Assembly: GCF_041320595.1 (NCBI RefSeq) | Contig: NZ_CP166625.1 | Coordinates: forward strand, 1,809,501-1,873,500 | Source of the DNA: Pleomorphomonas sp. PLEO | GTDB lineage: Bacteria > Pseudomonadota > Alphaproteobacteria > Rhizobiales > Pleomorphomonadaceae | Length of the DNA: 64,000 nucleotides | Reading direction: 5' to 3' | Part shown: one piece after another, positions 49,527-57,683 of the stretch | Layout of the letters: every line of letters starts with the position of its first letter | Numbering within the stretch: the stretch's first letter is position 1 | The notes under the pieces: generated by a model | Database searches by the model: none | Told to the model about the DNA's origin: nothing | The model's input: the letters and a program-made list of their open reading frames with translations, nothing else | Position numbers and translations under genes: made by a program

Positions 49527-51632
49527 ATGGGCCGGATTCTGAGCCGATTCAGTCTGGGGACTGTGCTGGGGTTTTTCACCGTTCTGATGTGCGTGGCGGT
49601 GACCGGCCTCAGTGCCAAGCTGATGCTGGGCAGCTACTCATCGTTGCAGACGGCCAAGACCGTTACCGCGCTGACGACGATGGATGAGCATGTGTTCAAC
49701 GTGCTGCAATCCCTGCGCTACGAGCGCGGCGACACCGGCTCCAGCCTGACCATGCCCCCCGACAAGACGGCCGCGCTGATCGACGGCATTGCCGGCTATC
49801 GCAAGATCGTTGACGCCAACATGGCGGACATCACCGGCGAGAACCTCGCCGCGTTCCCGGCCTGGCAGACCAGCGCCGGCGCCATTGCCTCGGCTTACGA
49901 CACGCTGAAGGGCCTGCGCGCCACCGCCGACGGCAATTTCACCAAGGCGCCGGAGCAGCGGGACGCCGAATTCGTCAAAAGCTTCATGCCGACGTCGGCC
50001 GGCATTCTGACGGTGTTCGAAACCGCCTCCAAACAGCTCGACGCCGAGATTCGCCGGCTCGATGCCGGAAGCGGCGAACTGCTGCTGACCAAGCAGATGG
50101 CCTGGACGGCGCGGTCGGTGTCCGGCACGCCGGCCATCACGATGCAGGGGGCGCTGTCGTCCGGCAAGCAGCTGACTGACGACGGCGTGCGCGCCATCGT
50201 TGCCGGGCGGGCGCAATCGGAAATCAACTGGGCCAGCATGAAGGAACTGGCCAAGAGCCAGAACCTCGGGCCGACTTTCGACACGGCCGTGCAGGCGGCG
50301 GACGAGGCCTATTTCACCGGCGCCTTCAACGACGCCTATCTCAAGGCGATCAATGAACTGTCGGCCGGCGACAAGAGCTCGATGACCTTCGAGACGTTCA
50401 AGCCGCAGGTGACCGCCGCGCTCGGCAAGGTGGCGGCCGTGGCCAGCGCGGTGATCGACGTGGCGCTGTCGCGCGCTGAGGAGATGACGGGCACGCAGAA
50501 CCAGCTGTTCATGAGCTACACGGCGATGCTGGTGCTGGCCCTGGCGCTGTCCGCCTTCAGCCTCGCGGTGGTACGGACGCATGTCGTCAGCCCGCTCAAC
50601 CAGATGACCCAGGCGATGTCCAGCCTGGCCGACAACGACCTTTCGGTGGTCATTCCCGGCGCGGGCCGTGGCGACGAGATCGGCGCCATGTCCAAGGCGG
50701 TGGGCTTTTTCAAGGACAAGCTGATCCACAATGGTGAGCTCGAGCGGCGGATGGCCGCCGAGAAAGCCAGCGCCGAAGAGCATCGGCGGCGGGCGATGAC
50801 CGAGATGGCCGACAATTTCGAGGCGGCGGTGGGGGGCGTGATCGGTGCCGTTTCCAGCGCCTCGCACCAGCTGCAGGGCGCGGCGCAGACCATGTCGGCG
50901 ACGGCGGAGGAAACCACGCACCAGTCGACGGCGGTGGCCGCCGCCGCCGAGCAGGCGTCGTCCAACGTGCAGACGGTGGCCTCGGCCGCCGAGGAGCTGG
51001 CGGCGTCGGTGGGCGAGATCGGCCAGCGGGTGCAGCATTCGGCGCAGATCTCCGGTGAGGCGGCGAAGGAAGCCGACGCCATCGGTGCCAAGATGGGGCG
51101 CCTGTCGGAAGCGGCGCAGAAGATCGGCGACATCATCGGCCTGATCACCAACATCGCCGGCCAGACCAACCTGTTGGCGCTCAACGCCACCATCGAGGCG
51201 GCGCGGGCGGGCGATGCCGGCAAGGGCTTTGCCGTGGTGGCGGCCGAAGTGAAGAACCTCGCCGACCAGACCGCCAAGGCGACGAGCGAGATCGCCCGGC
51301 AGATCGAGGAGATCCAGGGCTCGACCCAGGAATCGGCGGCGGCGATCGGCACCATCACCGGCACCATCCGCCAGATGAACGACATCGCCACGGCCATCGC
51401 CGAGGCGGTGGAGGAGCAGGGCCTGTCCACCAACGAGATCGCCCGCAACGTGCAGCAGGCCTCGGCCGGCACCTCCGAGGTGTCGTCCAACATCGTCGGC
51501 GTGACCAGGGCGGCATCGGAGAGTTCGGCCGCCTCCACCCAGGTGCTGGCCTCGGCCTCCGAACTCAGCCAGCAGTCGGCGCGGCTGCGGCGAGAGGTGG
51601 AGCAGTTTCTAGCAACCGTCCGAGCGGCCTGA
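49527..51632 (+). CDS. Methyl-accepting chemotaxis protein
   Basis: A 701-residue chemoreceptor. TM1 (about residues 9-32) and TM2 (about 335-355) bracket a helical periplasmic sensor of nitrate/nitrite-sensor (NIT-like) appearance ([20 protein letters not shown]). A HAMP domain follows ([20 protein letters not shown]), then a long coiled coil with the signalling hairpin tip [22 protein letters not shown]-terminal pentapeptide tether is absent. ATG 49515 is in frame, but GGAGG sits just before ATG 49527. No che genes adjoin; it works with a distant chemotaxis cluster. Confidence 0.93.
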   Translation: MGRILSRFSLGTVLGFFTVLMCVAVTGLSAKLMLGSYSSLQTAKTVTALTTMDEHVFNVLQSLRYERGDTGSSLTMPPDKTAALIDGIAGYRKIVDANMADITGENLAAFPAWQTSAGAIASAYDTLKGLRATADGNFTKAPEQRDAEFVKSFMPTSAGILTVFETASKQLDAEIRRLDAGSGELLLTKQMAWTARSVSGTPAITMQGALSSGKQLTDDGVRAIVAGRAQSEINWASMKELAKSQNLGPTFDTAVQAADEAYFTGAFNDAYLKAINELSAGDKSSMTFETFKPQVTAALGKVAAVASAVIDVALSRAEEMTGTQNQLFMSYTAMLVLALALSAFSLAVVRTHVVSPLNQMTQAMSSLADNDLSVVIPGAGRGDEIGAMSKAVGFFKDKLIHNGELERRMAAEKASAEEHRRRAMTEMADNFEAAVGGVIGAVSSASHQLQGAAQTMSATAEETTHQSTAVAAAAEQASSNVQTVASAAEELAASVGEIGQRVQHSAQISGEAAKEADAIGAKMGRLSEAAQKIGDIIGLITNIAGQTNLLALNATIEAARAGDAGKGFAVVAAEVKNLADQTAKATSEIARQIEEIQGSTQESAAAIGTITGTIRQMNDIATAIAEAVEEQGLSTNEIARNVQQASAGTSEVSSNIVGVTRAASESSAASTQVLASASELSQQSARLRREVEQFLATVRAA

Positions 51633-51772
51633 CCTAAATTCTACTGGGGCGGGCATCTGGCTTAGAGTGCTGCGCTTCCGGTGCTCACGGACCCTTAAGT
51701 CCGCTCCGCTCCGGTTCTCGCACTCGTCGCCATCTGCCTCGCCCCAGCGAATTTCGGCTCAGGCCTTGGGCG
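51633..51772 (+). repeat. Fold-back repeat family 2, copy 1
   Basis: Begins next to the chemoreceptor stop with AAATTCTACTGGGGCGGGCA and ends CCCCAGCGAATTTCGGCTCA. The ends are imperfect inverted repeats (AAATTC-N3-TGGGG / CCCCAGCGAATTT); inside, CGGAC...GTCCG forms a second stem. Other full copy: 60579-60705. Confidence 0.72.
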
Positions 51773-51783
51773 CCCTTCGTACG

Positions 51784-51946
51784 GGGAGCGCTATATCGGC
51801 GGGGTGCTCCGTTCTGCCTGAGGTCCTCTGCCTGCGCAGAGGATGACAGGTAATTTATATAATAAAAACAAATGCATAGATTGTCATCCTCTGCGCAGGC
51901 AGAGGACCTCGGGACGAGAAGGTGGCTTGGGATGTATCAGGCTCCC
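51784..51946. repeat. REP-like double-hairpin element
   Basis: GGGAGCGCTATATCGGCG to ATGTATCAGGCTCCC. Both arms have the stem TCCTCTGC...GCAGAGGA and flank the loop TAATTTATATAATAAAAACA. Confidence 0.82.
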
Positions 51947-51974
51947 GATGTGCTTGGAGGGCGACATCGGAGCG

Positions 51975-52050
51975 CCGCGCTCCGGTAGCCGCATTCGTCG
52001 CCATCTGCCTCGCCCCAGCGAATTTCGGCTCAGGCCTTGGGCGCCCTTCG
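51975..52050 (+). repeat. Fold-back repeat family 2, partial copy
   Basis: Right half only: CGCGCTCCGGTAGCCGCATT to CCCCAGCGAATTTCGGCTCA and the following GGCGCCCTTCGTACGGGG, as in the copy just upstream. It joins directly to the interrupted REP-like element. Confidence 0.65.
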
Positions 52051-52054
52051 TACG

Positions 52055-52115
52055 GGGAGCGCTATATCGGCGGGGTGCTCCGTTCTGCCTGAGGTCCTCT
52101 GCCTGCGCAGAGGAT
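52055..52115. repeat. REP-like element, left half, cut by IS110
   Basis: GGGAGCGCTATATCGGCG through the first arm to GCAGAGGAT (52107-52115), where the IS110 element begins. The right half resumes at 53325 with GATGACAG. Confidence 0.82.
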
Positions 52116-52133
52116 TGTTCGTCTGCGTTGTCT

Positions 52134-52139
52134 TAAGAT
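52134..52139 (+). promoter_or_regulatory. -10 of the junction promoter of circular IS110
   Basis: TAAGAT here would lie 17 bases from TTGATT if the right end (TTGAT, 53323-53327) is joined to the left end (T at 52116). A strong promoter thus forms only in the excised circle and would drive the bridge RNA and transposase, as described for IS110 elements. Confidence 0.75.
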
Positions 52140-52145
52140 GAAGGC

Positions 52146-52335
52146 GGCCTCTCCGGCCGGTTGGTTTGACGACCCCGGAGAGGCCGGTGGCAGGCGACCG
52201 TGCGGAGGATCGGGTTTTCACCCGTTGTCATCAAGGCTCCCTGCCATCTTCCATCATTCGCTTGGAGAGTTGATGGGGTCTCTGGGGGCTGACCCTTGCC
52301 GATCAGACCCACGCCCGAGAACAATCCGAAGCTCA
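52146..52335 (+). ncRNA. Predicted IS110 bridge RNA
   Basis: Two stem-loops with internal loops. Target loop: outer stem GGTGGCAGG/CCTGCCATC (52186-52194/52240-52248), left guide GCGGAGGAT (52202-52210, 8 of 9 with the left target), cap hairpin CGGGT-TTTC-ACCCG, right guide TTGTCATC (52225-52232), whose last seven bases complement the right target GATGACA. Donor loop: left guide AGAGTTGAT (52266-52274), identical to the right end of the IS (53319-53327); stem GGGTCT/AGACCC; right guide GAACAATC (52319-52326), exact complement of the left end GATTGTTC (52113-52120). Exact ends of the RNA are estimated. Known from IS621: the guides pair with target and donor to direct recombination. Confidence 0.85.
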
Positions 52336-52366
52336 TGGTGGCCTAACTTGGGAAGGATAGCACATC

Positions 52367-53326
52367 ATGACCTTTTTGCAGAAGGCTCCCGAGATCGTTC
52401 TGGGCTTCGATGTCTCCCAGGACACGCTGACGGTCTTCCAAGCCCTTTCCTCGTCTGCCTGTCCGAAGCCTTGCGTCATCGACAATACCGCCGCCGCCAT
52501 CCGCCGCTTTCTGAAGAGTCTTGAGCGGATAGACCTTGCGGTCTGCGAGCCGACCGGTGGCCATGAGCATGTCCTTGTGGCCGAACTGATGGCCGCAGGC
52601 ATTGCCTGCCACCGGGTGGATGCCTTGAAGGTAAAGGCTTTTATCCGCTCCTTCGGCACCCTGGCCAAGACGGACGCTCTCGATGCCGAAGCGCTGGCCC
52701 GCTACGGGCAGGATCGCTGGGATCGGCTTTCCCTCTTCCTGCCGAAAGAGGCCGACCAGAAGATCTTGACCGATCTGGTTGCCCGGCGCGAGGACCTGGT
52801 TGCCCTCAAGGTGGCCGAGCAGAACCGGGCAAGAGCGCCGGCCAGCAAGGTGATCAAGGCGTCCTGTGACGCCATCCTGCGGGCCATCGTCCGCCAGATC
52901 AAAGCCATTGAGGCGGAGACGAAGGCGCTGATCGACAGAACCCCGCAGCTCAAGGCTGCCTTCCGGGAAATGCAGAGCTTGCCCGGTGTCGGGTCGCTGA
53001 CCGCGATCGCTCTTCTCGCCCACATGCCAGAGCTGGGCAGCCTGCAGCGAAGGCAGGCGGCCTCGCTGGCCGGCGTGGCCCCACACGCCAATGACAGCGG
53101 TCTGTTCAAGGGACACAGGACGATGCGCGGTGGACGCTCTGAGGTGCGTCGTCTCCTCTTCATGGCAGCCCTGGCCGCAAGCCACGCAAAGGGACCATTA
53201 CGTGAGGTCTATCAACGCCTTGTTCAAAACGGAAAGAAGCCAATCGTCGCCATCGGAGCCCTCATGCGCAAGATCATCGTCATCCTCAATGCAAGACTGA
53301 GAGACCTCAATGCCCAACAGAGTTGA
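52367..53326 (+). CDS. IS110-family transposase (bridge-RNA-guided recombinase)
   Basis: A 319-residue protein. The N-terminal RuvC-like DEDD domain has GFDVSQDTL (residues 13-21, first Asp), VCEPTGGHEH (58-67, Glu), and the pair KTDALDAEAL (about 104-113). The C-terminal Tnp domain has MQSLPGVGSLTAIALLAHM and SLAGVAPHANDSG with the presumed catalytic Ser of the IS110 group, followed by RGGRSEVRRLLFMAALAA. The stop overlaps the right IS end. AAGGA precedes the ATG by eleven bases. The enzyme joins donor and target DNA under guidance of the bridge RNA encoded upstream. Confidence 0.93.
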   Translation: MTFLQKAPEIVLGFDVSQDTLTVFQALSSSACPKPCVIDNTAAAIRRFLKSLERIDLAVCEPTGGHEHVLVAELMAAGIACHRVDALKVKAFIRSFGTLAKTDALDAEALARYGQDRWDRLSLFLPKEADQKILTDLVARREDLVALKVAEQNRARAPASKVIKASCDAILRAIVRQIKAIEAETKALIDRTPQLKAAFREMQSLPGVGSLTAIALLAHMPELGSLQRRQAASLAGVAPHANDSGLFKGHRTMRGGRSEVRRLLFMAALAASHAKGPLREVYQRLVQNGKKPIVAIGALMRKIIVILNARLRDLNAQQS

Positions 53327-53327
53327 T

Positions 53328-53452
53328 GACAGCTTGCTGGGAAGGCTCGCAAGCGGCTACCATACTGTTTCGTATATATAATTTACCTGTCATCCTCTGC
53401 GCAGGCAGAGGACCTCGGGACGAGAAGGTGGCTTGGGATGTATCAGGCTCCC
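53328..53452. repeat. REP-like element, right half
   Basis: Continues from the IS110 right junction: GACAG, a variant loop (TTTCGTATATATAATTTACC), the second arm TCCTCTGCGCAGGCAGAGGA and the tail ATGTATCAGGCTCCC. Confidence 0.8.
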
Positions 53453-53469
53453 GAGGTGCTTGGAGCGCG

Positions 53470-53552
53470 ACATCGGCCGCTTGCTCCAGTTCTCGAAGCC
53501 GTCGCCACCTGCCTCGGCACCAGCGAATTTCGGCTCAGACCTTGGGAGCACT
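53470..53552 (+). repeat. Fold-back repeat family 2, partial copy
   Basis: Right half: GTTCTCGAAGCCGTCGCCAC to ACCAGCGAATTTCGGCTCAG. A further partial copy lies at about 53745-53812. Confidence 0.6.
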
Positions 53553-53558
53553 TCGGAC

Positions 53559-53723
53559 GGGGAGCGCGATATCGGCCGATCGTCTCATCCTGCCTGAGGT
53601 CCTCTGCCTGCGCAGAGGATGACGGGTAATTTATATAATAAAAACAATTGCATAGATTGTCACCCTCTGCGCGAGAAAGAAGATCTCGGGACGAGAGGGT
53701 GGCTTGGGATGTATCAGGCTCCC
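53559..53723. repeat. REP-like double-hairpin element, decayed right arm
   Basis: GGGAGCGCGATATCGGCC to ATGTATCAGGCTCCC. The left arm is intact (TCCTCTGCCTGCGCAGAGGA); the right arm has several substitutions (CCCTCTGCGCGAGAAAGAAG) and no longer pairs. Confidence 0.78.
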
Positions 53724-53812
53724 GATGTGCTTGGAGTGCGATATAGGCCGCGCGCTCCGGTTGCCGAATTGGTCGCCAGCTGCCTGATACCAGCGAATTT
53801 CGGCTCGGGCTC

Positions 53813-54685
53813 TCAGGCTGCGACGGATGTTCTGAGCTGCTGCATGGCCAGCCGATAGACCAGGTCGTTGCCGACGCTGGTGTCGGCGATGAACCGGTCG
53901 AAGCCGGAACGGGCGGCGTCGGTCAGCGTGGCGCGGCCCTTTTCAAGGCGGGCGAGCCCCTGCGCCTCGGCCGCGCTGAGCAGCTTGCGCACGTGGCTGC
54001 GTGAGACGCCGAAGCTGTCGCCGAGCTCGGTCAGCGAGATGTCCAGCGGCGCGTCCACGCCCTGTTCAAGGCTGAGTTGCATCAGCTTGGTCAGGATCAT
54101 GAAGCCGGCCTCGCGGGGCAGGAAATGCGCGATGGTCGGGTTGGCCATGATGAACGCTTGCGAGTATTTGATGAAGCCGAAGCCGATCCGCCGCGCGATG
54201 CGCTGAAAGATCGGATCGCGCCGCATCGGCTCGGGGTAGCCGGGGTCGGGGAACATCACATCAAGCGGACGGTAGTAGGCCAAGAGCGCCTGCTGGTCGT
54301 GGGCCAGCATTTTCTCCGTTGGCTCCAAGAGCGTCACGCGCCGGTCGGTCGGGGCGGTAAACAGGTTGATGTAGCCGGTTTCCGCCAGACGCTGCACGAT
54401 GTCGTGGACGCGGCGTCCGCTTGAAATGCCGTTTTCCTCGATCTGTTCCTTGAGGCGCAGCACCGTCGGCCAGCTCGCCCGGTCCTCCGGTAGGTAGCCG
54501 GCATGCATGGTGATGACGGTGAAGAAGACGTAGGCCCGCCCCTCGTCCATCAGCACGCGATTAAGCGACGTCCTGTTCTCGTGCATGCCGAGAATTTCCC
54601 GCATGTAGGCGGCGCGCGCCTCGGCAAAGCGGGGATGGGCGAGAATGTCCTCGGCTGAAAAGGCCGGTCGAAGGCTTTCATCCAT
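53813..54685 (-). CDS. Winged-helix transcriptional regulator (two HTH regions)
   Basis: A 290-residue regulator-like protein. The N-terminal half has a MarR-like HTH (SSGRRVHDIVQRLAETGYIN, then LFTAPTDRRVTLLEPT as wing). The C-terminal half has a second HTH (ISLTELGDSFGVSRSHVRKL, LSAAEAQGLARLEKGRATLT). A middle helical part may be for dimerisation. ATG 54685 has GGGAA nine bases upstream; a longer frame begins twelve codons earlier. Its last codons adjoin repeat family 2. It stands alone; targets are unknown. Confidence 0.75.
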   Translation of the reverse strand: MDESLRPAFSAEDILAHPRFAEARAAYMREILGMHENRTSLNRVLMDEGRAYVFFTVITMHAGYLPEDRASWPTVLRLKEQIEENGISSGRRVHDIVQRLAETGYINLFTAPTDRRVTLLEPTEKMLAHDQQALLAYYRPLDVMFPDPGYPEPMRRDPIFQRIARRIGFGFIKYSQAFIMANPTIAHFLPREAGFMILTKLMQLSLEQGVDAPLDISLTELGDSFGVSRSHVRKLLSAAEAQGLARLEKGRATLTDAARSGFDRFIADTSVGNDLVYRLAMQQLRTSVAA

Positions 54686-54883
54686 GCTGGCTTCCCGAAA
54701 GAAAAGGCTGGGACATGGCAAGCAGCGGGTGCTCGCTTGGCGGCCCTTCCTCTCCTTAAAATTGCATGCCTGTGCTTCTTAATAGCGAAGTGCAACGCGG
54801 CGCACAATGAGGCGGTGACGGGGAGGGGACTTTGCATAGAGCGGATTATCAGGCACTTCAGCCTGTCACGGCCGTTCGGGCAG

Positions 54884-55351
54884 TTACGATCTCAGCCCTG
54901 CCAGCCGTTTGGGATGCCTCAGTGCATGCTTGTACTCGGCTCGGGAAATGAACGGCCAGGCGAGGTGGTCGCCCGATGCGAGAAACCGGCCTGCTTGCTT
55001 CGGGGAGAGAGCCCCGACTTTGCTCAGCCACCTGGCAAAAGTCGATCGTGTGCGTCGCATGGGTGTGAGACCAGGCAGCGGGATCTGGGGCCAGCGGTAT
55101 TCGAAGTCGCTATCCAGAAACAGGATCCAGCGCAGTGCCTCCCGGCGGTCACTGGGCTCAATGCTGTGAAGACCGACCAGCCGATGCTCACTCATATCGC
55201 CGTAGAGCAATCCTGCCATTTCGGTGATTGCTTGGATCGCGGCGTCTTCGGTTGTCGGGACGGTATCCTCGAATTGGTCGTTGCTGATCTTTCCCGAAAT
55301 CAGCAGCCTGAGATTTTTGGATAGCTGGGCGCGCGCTGACCGGTCGATCAT
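54884..55351 (-). CDS. Hypothetical protein
   Basis: A 155-residue soluble protein. The start MIDRSARAQLSKNLRLLISG, then KISNDQFED, recalls a family of small uncharacterised proteins; the middle has HRLVGLHSIEPSDRREALRW and a Trp-rich YRWPQIPLPG. The open frame extends 28 codons upstream without an SD. It is divergent from SDR paralogue 1. Not recognised functionally. Confidence 0.6.
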   Translation of the reverse strand: MIDRSARAQLSKNLRLLISGKISNDQFEDTVPTTEDAAIQAITEMAGLLYGDMSEHRLVGLHSIEPSDRREALRWILFLDSDFEYRWPQIPLPGLTPMRRTRSTFARWLSKVGALSPKQAGRFLASGDHLAWPFISRAEYKHALRHPKRLAGLRS

Positions 55352-55515
55352 CTGCCATTCCGGACGGTGTATTCGTCTCGCTGAGCTTATTTCAGATTGT
55401 GATCCCTGGGCAAGCGCTCTGCCTGTTCCACCCACATAACGCGCTTGTGGTGCGGCTCTGTCATTACAGACGCCCCTGCCGGGCCTATGATGGCGTGGGA
55501 GCAGGGAGGGTGATC

Positions 55516-56376
55516 ATGCAGACCATTGTCATTACCGGGGCCAGCGACGGCATTGGCGCCGCCGCGGCCAGGCTGCTCAAGGCGCGTGGGCATTCCGTGG
55601 TGCTGGTTGGCCGTTCGAAGAGCAAGACCGAGGCGCTGGCGCGCGAGCTCGGGGCGCCGTTTCATGTCGCCAATTACGCCCGTCTCAGCGAGGTGAAGCA
55701 GTTGGCCGACGAGCTTGGCACCTACCAGCGGATCGACGTGCTGGCCAACAATGCCGGCGGCATCATGGGCGCGCGGGAGATCACGCCGGACGGCTTTGAG
55801 AAGACGTTCCAGGTGAACCACCTCGCCGGCTTCCTGCTGACCCGGCTGTTGATCGACAAGCTGGTGGCGAGCCGTGCCAAGGTGATCCAGACGACGAGCA
55901 TGGCCGCCAACCTCTGGGGCAAGGATTTCGACCTCTCCGATCTTGGCAACGAGCGCGATTACACGCCGACCAAGGCCTACGGCCGGGGCAAGCTGGAGAA
56001 TATCCTGTTCACCCGCGAGCTCGACCGACGGTACCGCGACAGCGGCCTCTCGGCGGTGGCCTTCCATCCCGGCGTGGTGCGCTCGAACTTCGCCTCGCAA
56101 ACCAACCACTTCATGCGCTTCTTCTATCACTCGCCGCTCAAGTACTTGTTCACCATCAGTTCGGGGGCGAGTGCCCGGCGCCTTGTGGCGCTCATCGAGG
56201 GAACGCCCGGCAAGGATTGGCAGCCCGGCGCGGTCTACGACAAGCGCAAGCCGCTGCCGGTGGCCTTCAAGGATGATGGAACGGTGGCGCGGGCGCTGTG
56301 GGAGAAGAGCGAGGACATGGTGAGGCGGTTTTGGCGTGATGAGCAAGATATCGACCGATCGTTCCATTCGGCCTGA
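55516..56376 (+). CDS. Short-chain dehydrogenase/reductase, paralogue 1
   Basis: A 286-residue classical SDR. TGASDGIGAAAARLL (residues 7-21) binds the nicotinamide cofactor, NNAGG follows strand 4, and the active-site Tyr/Lys appear as YGRGKLENILF with S in TTSMAAN. The layout resembles retinol-dehydrogenase-like or WWOX-like SDRs. An SD GGGAGGG lies eight bases upstream. About 70 percent of positions match paralogue 2 at 59760-60605. The last eleven residues (EQDIDRSFHSA) are encoded by the tail of a REP-like repeat, which has replaced the native C-terminus. Confidence 0.9.
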   Translation: MQTIVITGASDGIGAAAARLLKARGHSVVLVGRSKSKTEALARELGAPFHVANYARLSEVKQLADELGTYQRIDVLANNAGGIMGAREITPDGFEKTFQVNHLAGFLLTRLLIDKLVASRAKVIQTTSMAANLWGKDFDLSDLGNERDYTPTKAYGRGKLENILFTRELDRRYRDSGLSAVAFHPGVVRSNFASQTNHFMRFFYHSPLKYLFTISSGASARRLVALIEGTPGKDWQPGAVYDKRKPLPVAFKDDGTVARALWEKSEDMVRRFWRDEQDIDRSFHSA

Positions 56377-56523
56377 GGTCCTCTGCCTGCGCAGAGGAGG
56401 ACAGCTTGATGTGAAGGCTCATAATCAGCTAATGTCTTGTTTCATATATATAAATTACCTGTCATCCTCTGCGCAGGCAGAGGACCTCGGGATGAGAAGG
56501 TGGCTTGGGATGTATCCGGCTCC
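56345..56523. repeat. REP-like element overlapping the SDR 3' end
   Basis: CAAGATATCGACCGATCG to ATGTATCCGGCTCCC. Left arm TCCTCTGCCTGCGCAGAGGA; loop includes TCATATATATAAATTACC; right arm TCCTCTGCGCAGGCAGAGGA. The first 32 bases are inside the SDR gene. Confidence 0.8.
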
Positions 56524-56877
56524 CGAGGTGCTTGGCGCCCGATATCAACTGCTCGCTCCATCCTGCCTGAGATGAAGGGGCAGGGCTGGCCGGCCCCTTT
56601 ATATGGCTCAACTGAGGGCGTGTTGCTGGCCGTGCCATCGGCACCGCAGAAGCGGGGGTCCTTGAAGAGACAAGAGCGGCCTAGTCCAAACTTTTCTGGA
56701 GCGGATAGGCTGATTTCCTGAGGTGGGCGATTTGTTGCGTGTCGTCCGCCGCAGGGGGCATTCCTGCCTGGAAACTTGGCATGTGAATTCAAGACGGCAG
56801 CGGAAGTGTCACTAGTTCCGCGCATTGACACAAGGCACACCATCCTGAAGATGTAAAAAATATACTAGGGGGTGCAA
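56524..56877. other. Gap with a partial repeat and lipoprotein leader
   Basis: About 350 bases. Bases 56527-56575 carry another left half of the REP-like family (CCCGATATCAACTGCTCGCT, CATCCTGCCTGAGAT). No gene is seen after that. TTGACA at about 56826 could be a -35 for the lipoprotein gene, but a -10 at correct spacing is weak. Confidence 0.45.
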
Positions 56878-57399
56878 ATGCTGTTGAGTCTGCGCGCGTT
56901 GGTTCCTGTCGTCATGTGCCTGGCTTTGACCGGATGCCTCACCGTCACGCATAAGGTTACGGTGTTCCATAACGTCACAAAACCGGAAACCTTCAGCATT
57001 CGGCCGGCGCTCTCCGTCGCTGGGAACCTTGAGGCCAACGCCTACGCAGATCTGATCGCGCAAAAGCTGATCGAGAAAGGCTGGTCGAAGTCCGACAAGC
57101 CGGCGGTAGACGTCCAGTTTGACTACGGTCTCGACAGTAGCCAAAGCTTCGGCAGGCCCGGCACCGCCAACTATCACCATTGGCTCTACACCAAAAAGCT
57201 GAGGGTCTGGATTGACGGGAAGGCAACGAAGACGCGTATTTACGACGGCACCGCCCTCAACGGCGGTCCGTCTTCGCACTTCGATCCCTCCGTACGCTGC
57301 CTGGTCAATGCTTTGTTCAAGGATTTCCCAGGTGAGTCCGGACAGACTAACATAGTCAACGTCAGCGGCGGTTGTTACGACGACAAAAGCAAGAAATGA
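56878..57399 (+). CDS. Small lipoprotein
   Basis: A 173-residue lipoprotein. A signal sequence MLLSLRALVPVVMCLALTGC ends in a lipobox LTGC with the acylated Cys at 20. The mature part has ANAYADLIAQKLIEKGWSKS, FDYGLDSSQSFG and YTKKLRVWIDG, resembling DUF4136-type lipoproteins. GGGGG eight bases upstream of ATG 56878 fixes the start. Anchored in the outer or inner membrane facing the periplasm. Function unknown. Confidence 0.78.
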   Translation: MLLSLRALVPVVMCLALTGCLTVTHKVTVFHNVTKPETFSIRPALSVAGNLEANAYADLIAQKLIEKGWSKSDKPAVDVQFDYGLDSSQSFGRPGTANYHHWLYTKKLRVWIDGKATKTRIYDGTALNGGPSSHFDPSVRCLVNALFKDFPGESGQTNIVNVSGGCYDDKSKK

Positions 57400-57460
57400 G
57401 CTGAGTGTTTTTGGAAATTGCACACTCCCAAGTTTAAGCCTTTGGTGGGTTGCTATGTCT

Positions 57461-57564
57461 AGAGCTTCTCCGGTGAATTAGGGTTCACTCAAAAAGCTCT
57501 ATCTCTTTTTCAAGGCGCAGTTCCGGACGCAAAACCGGTTCCCACTTTTGCTGGGACGGCTCTG
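57461..57564 (+). repeat. RIME-like intergenic palindrome
   Basis: AGAGCTTCTCCGGTGAATTA through GCTCTATCTCTTT to ACGGCTCTGG. GCGCAGTTCCGGACGCAAAA is typical of palindromes scattered through Rhizobiales genomes. Partner of the terminator hairpin at 1227-1258. Confidence 0.72.
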
Positions 57565-57683
57565 GTACTTCCCGCGCAAGACCAGTTTTCTTTGATTCAG
57601 CGCAATTTAGGCGCGAAAATCGGTTTCGACCGATGCTGAATCGCTCCAGCGATAGGGGCCGGGATGACCGGCCCCCATCTCAT

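Larger units (their letters stand above)
52116..53327 (+). mobile_element. IS110-family insertion sequence in a REP-like hairpin
   Basis: A 1.2 kb element inside a REP-like arm. The left flank GCAGAGGAT and right flank GATGACAG (overlapping in GAT) rejoin to GCAGAGGATGACAG, the sequence of intact copies such as 51784-51946. There are no terminal inverted repeats or target duplications, as expected for IS110. The element has a 250-base 5' non-coding segment encoding the presumed bridge RNA, then one transposase gene ending at the right edge. All parts look intact. Confidence 0.9.

Noticed and set aside
19106..56523. REP-like hairpins as a CRISPR array
   Set aside because: Copies are far apart, palindromic over long arms and have no regular spacers or cas genes.
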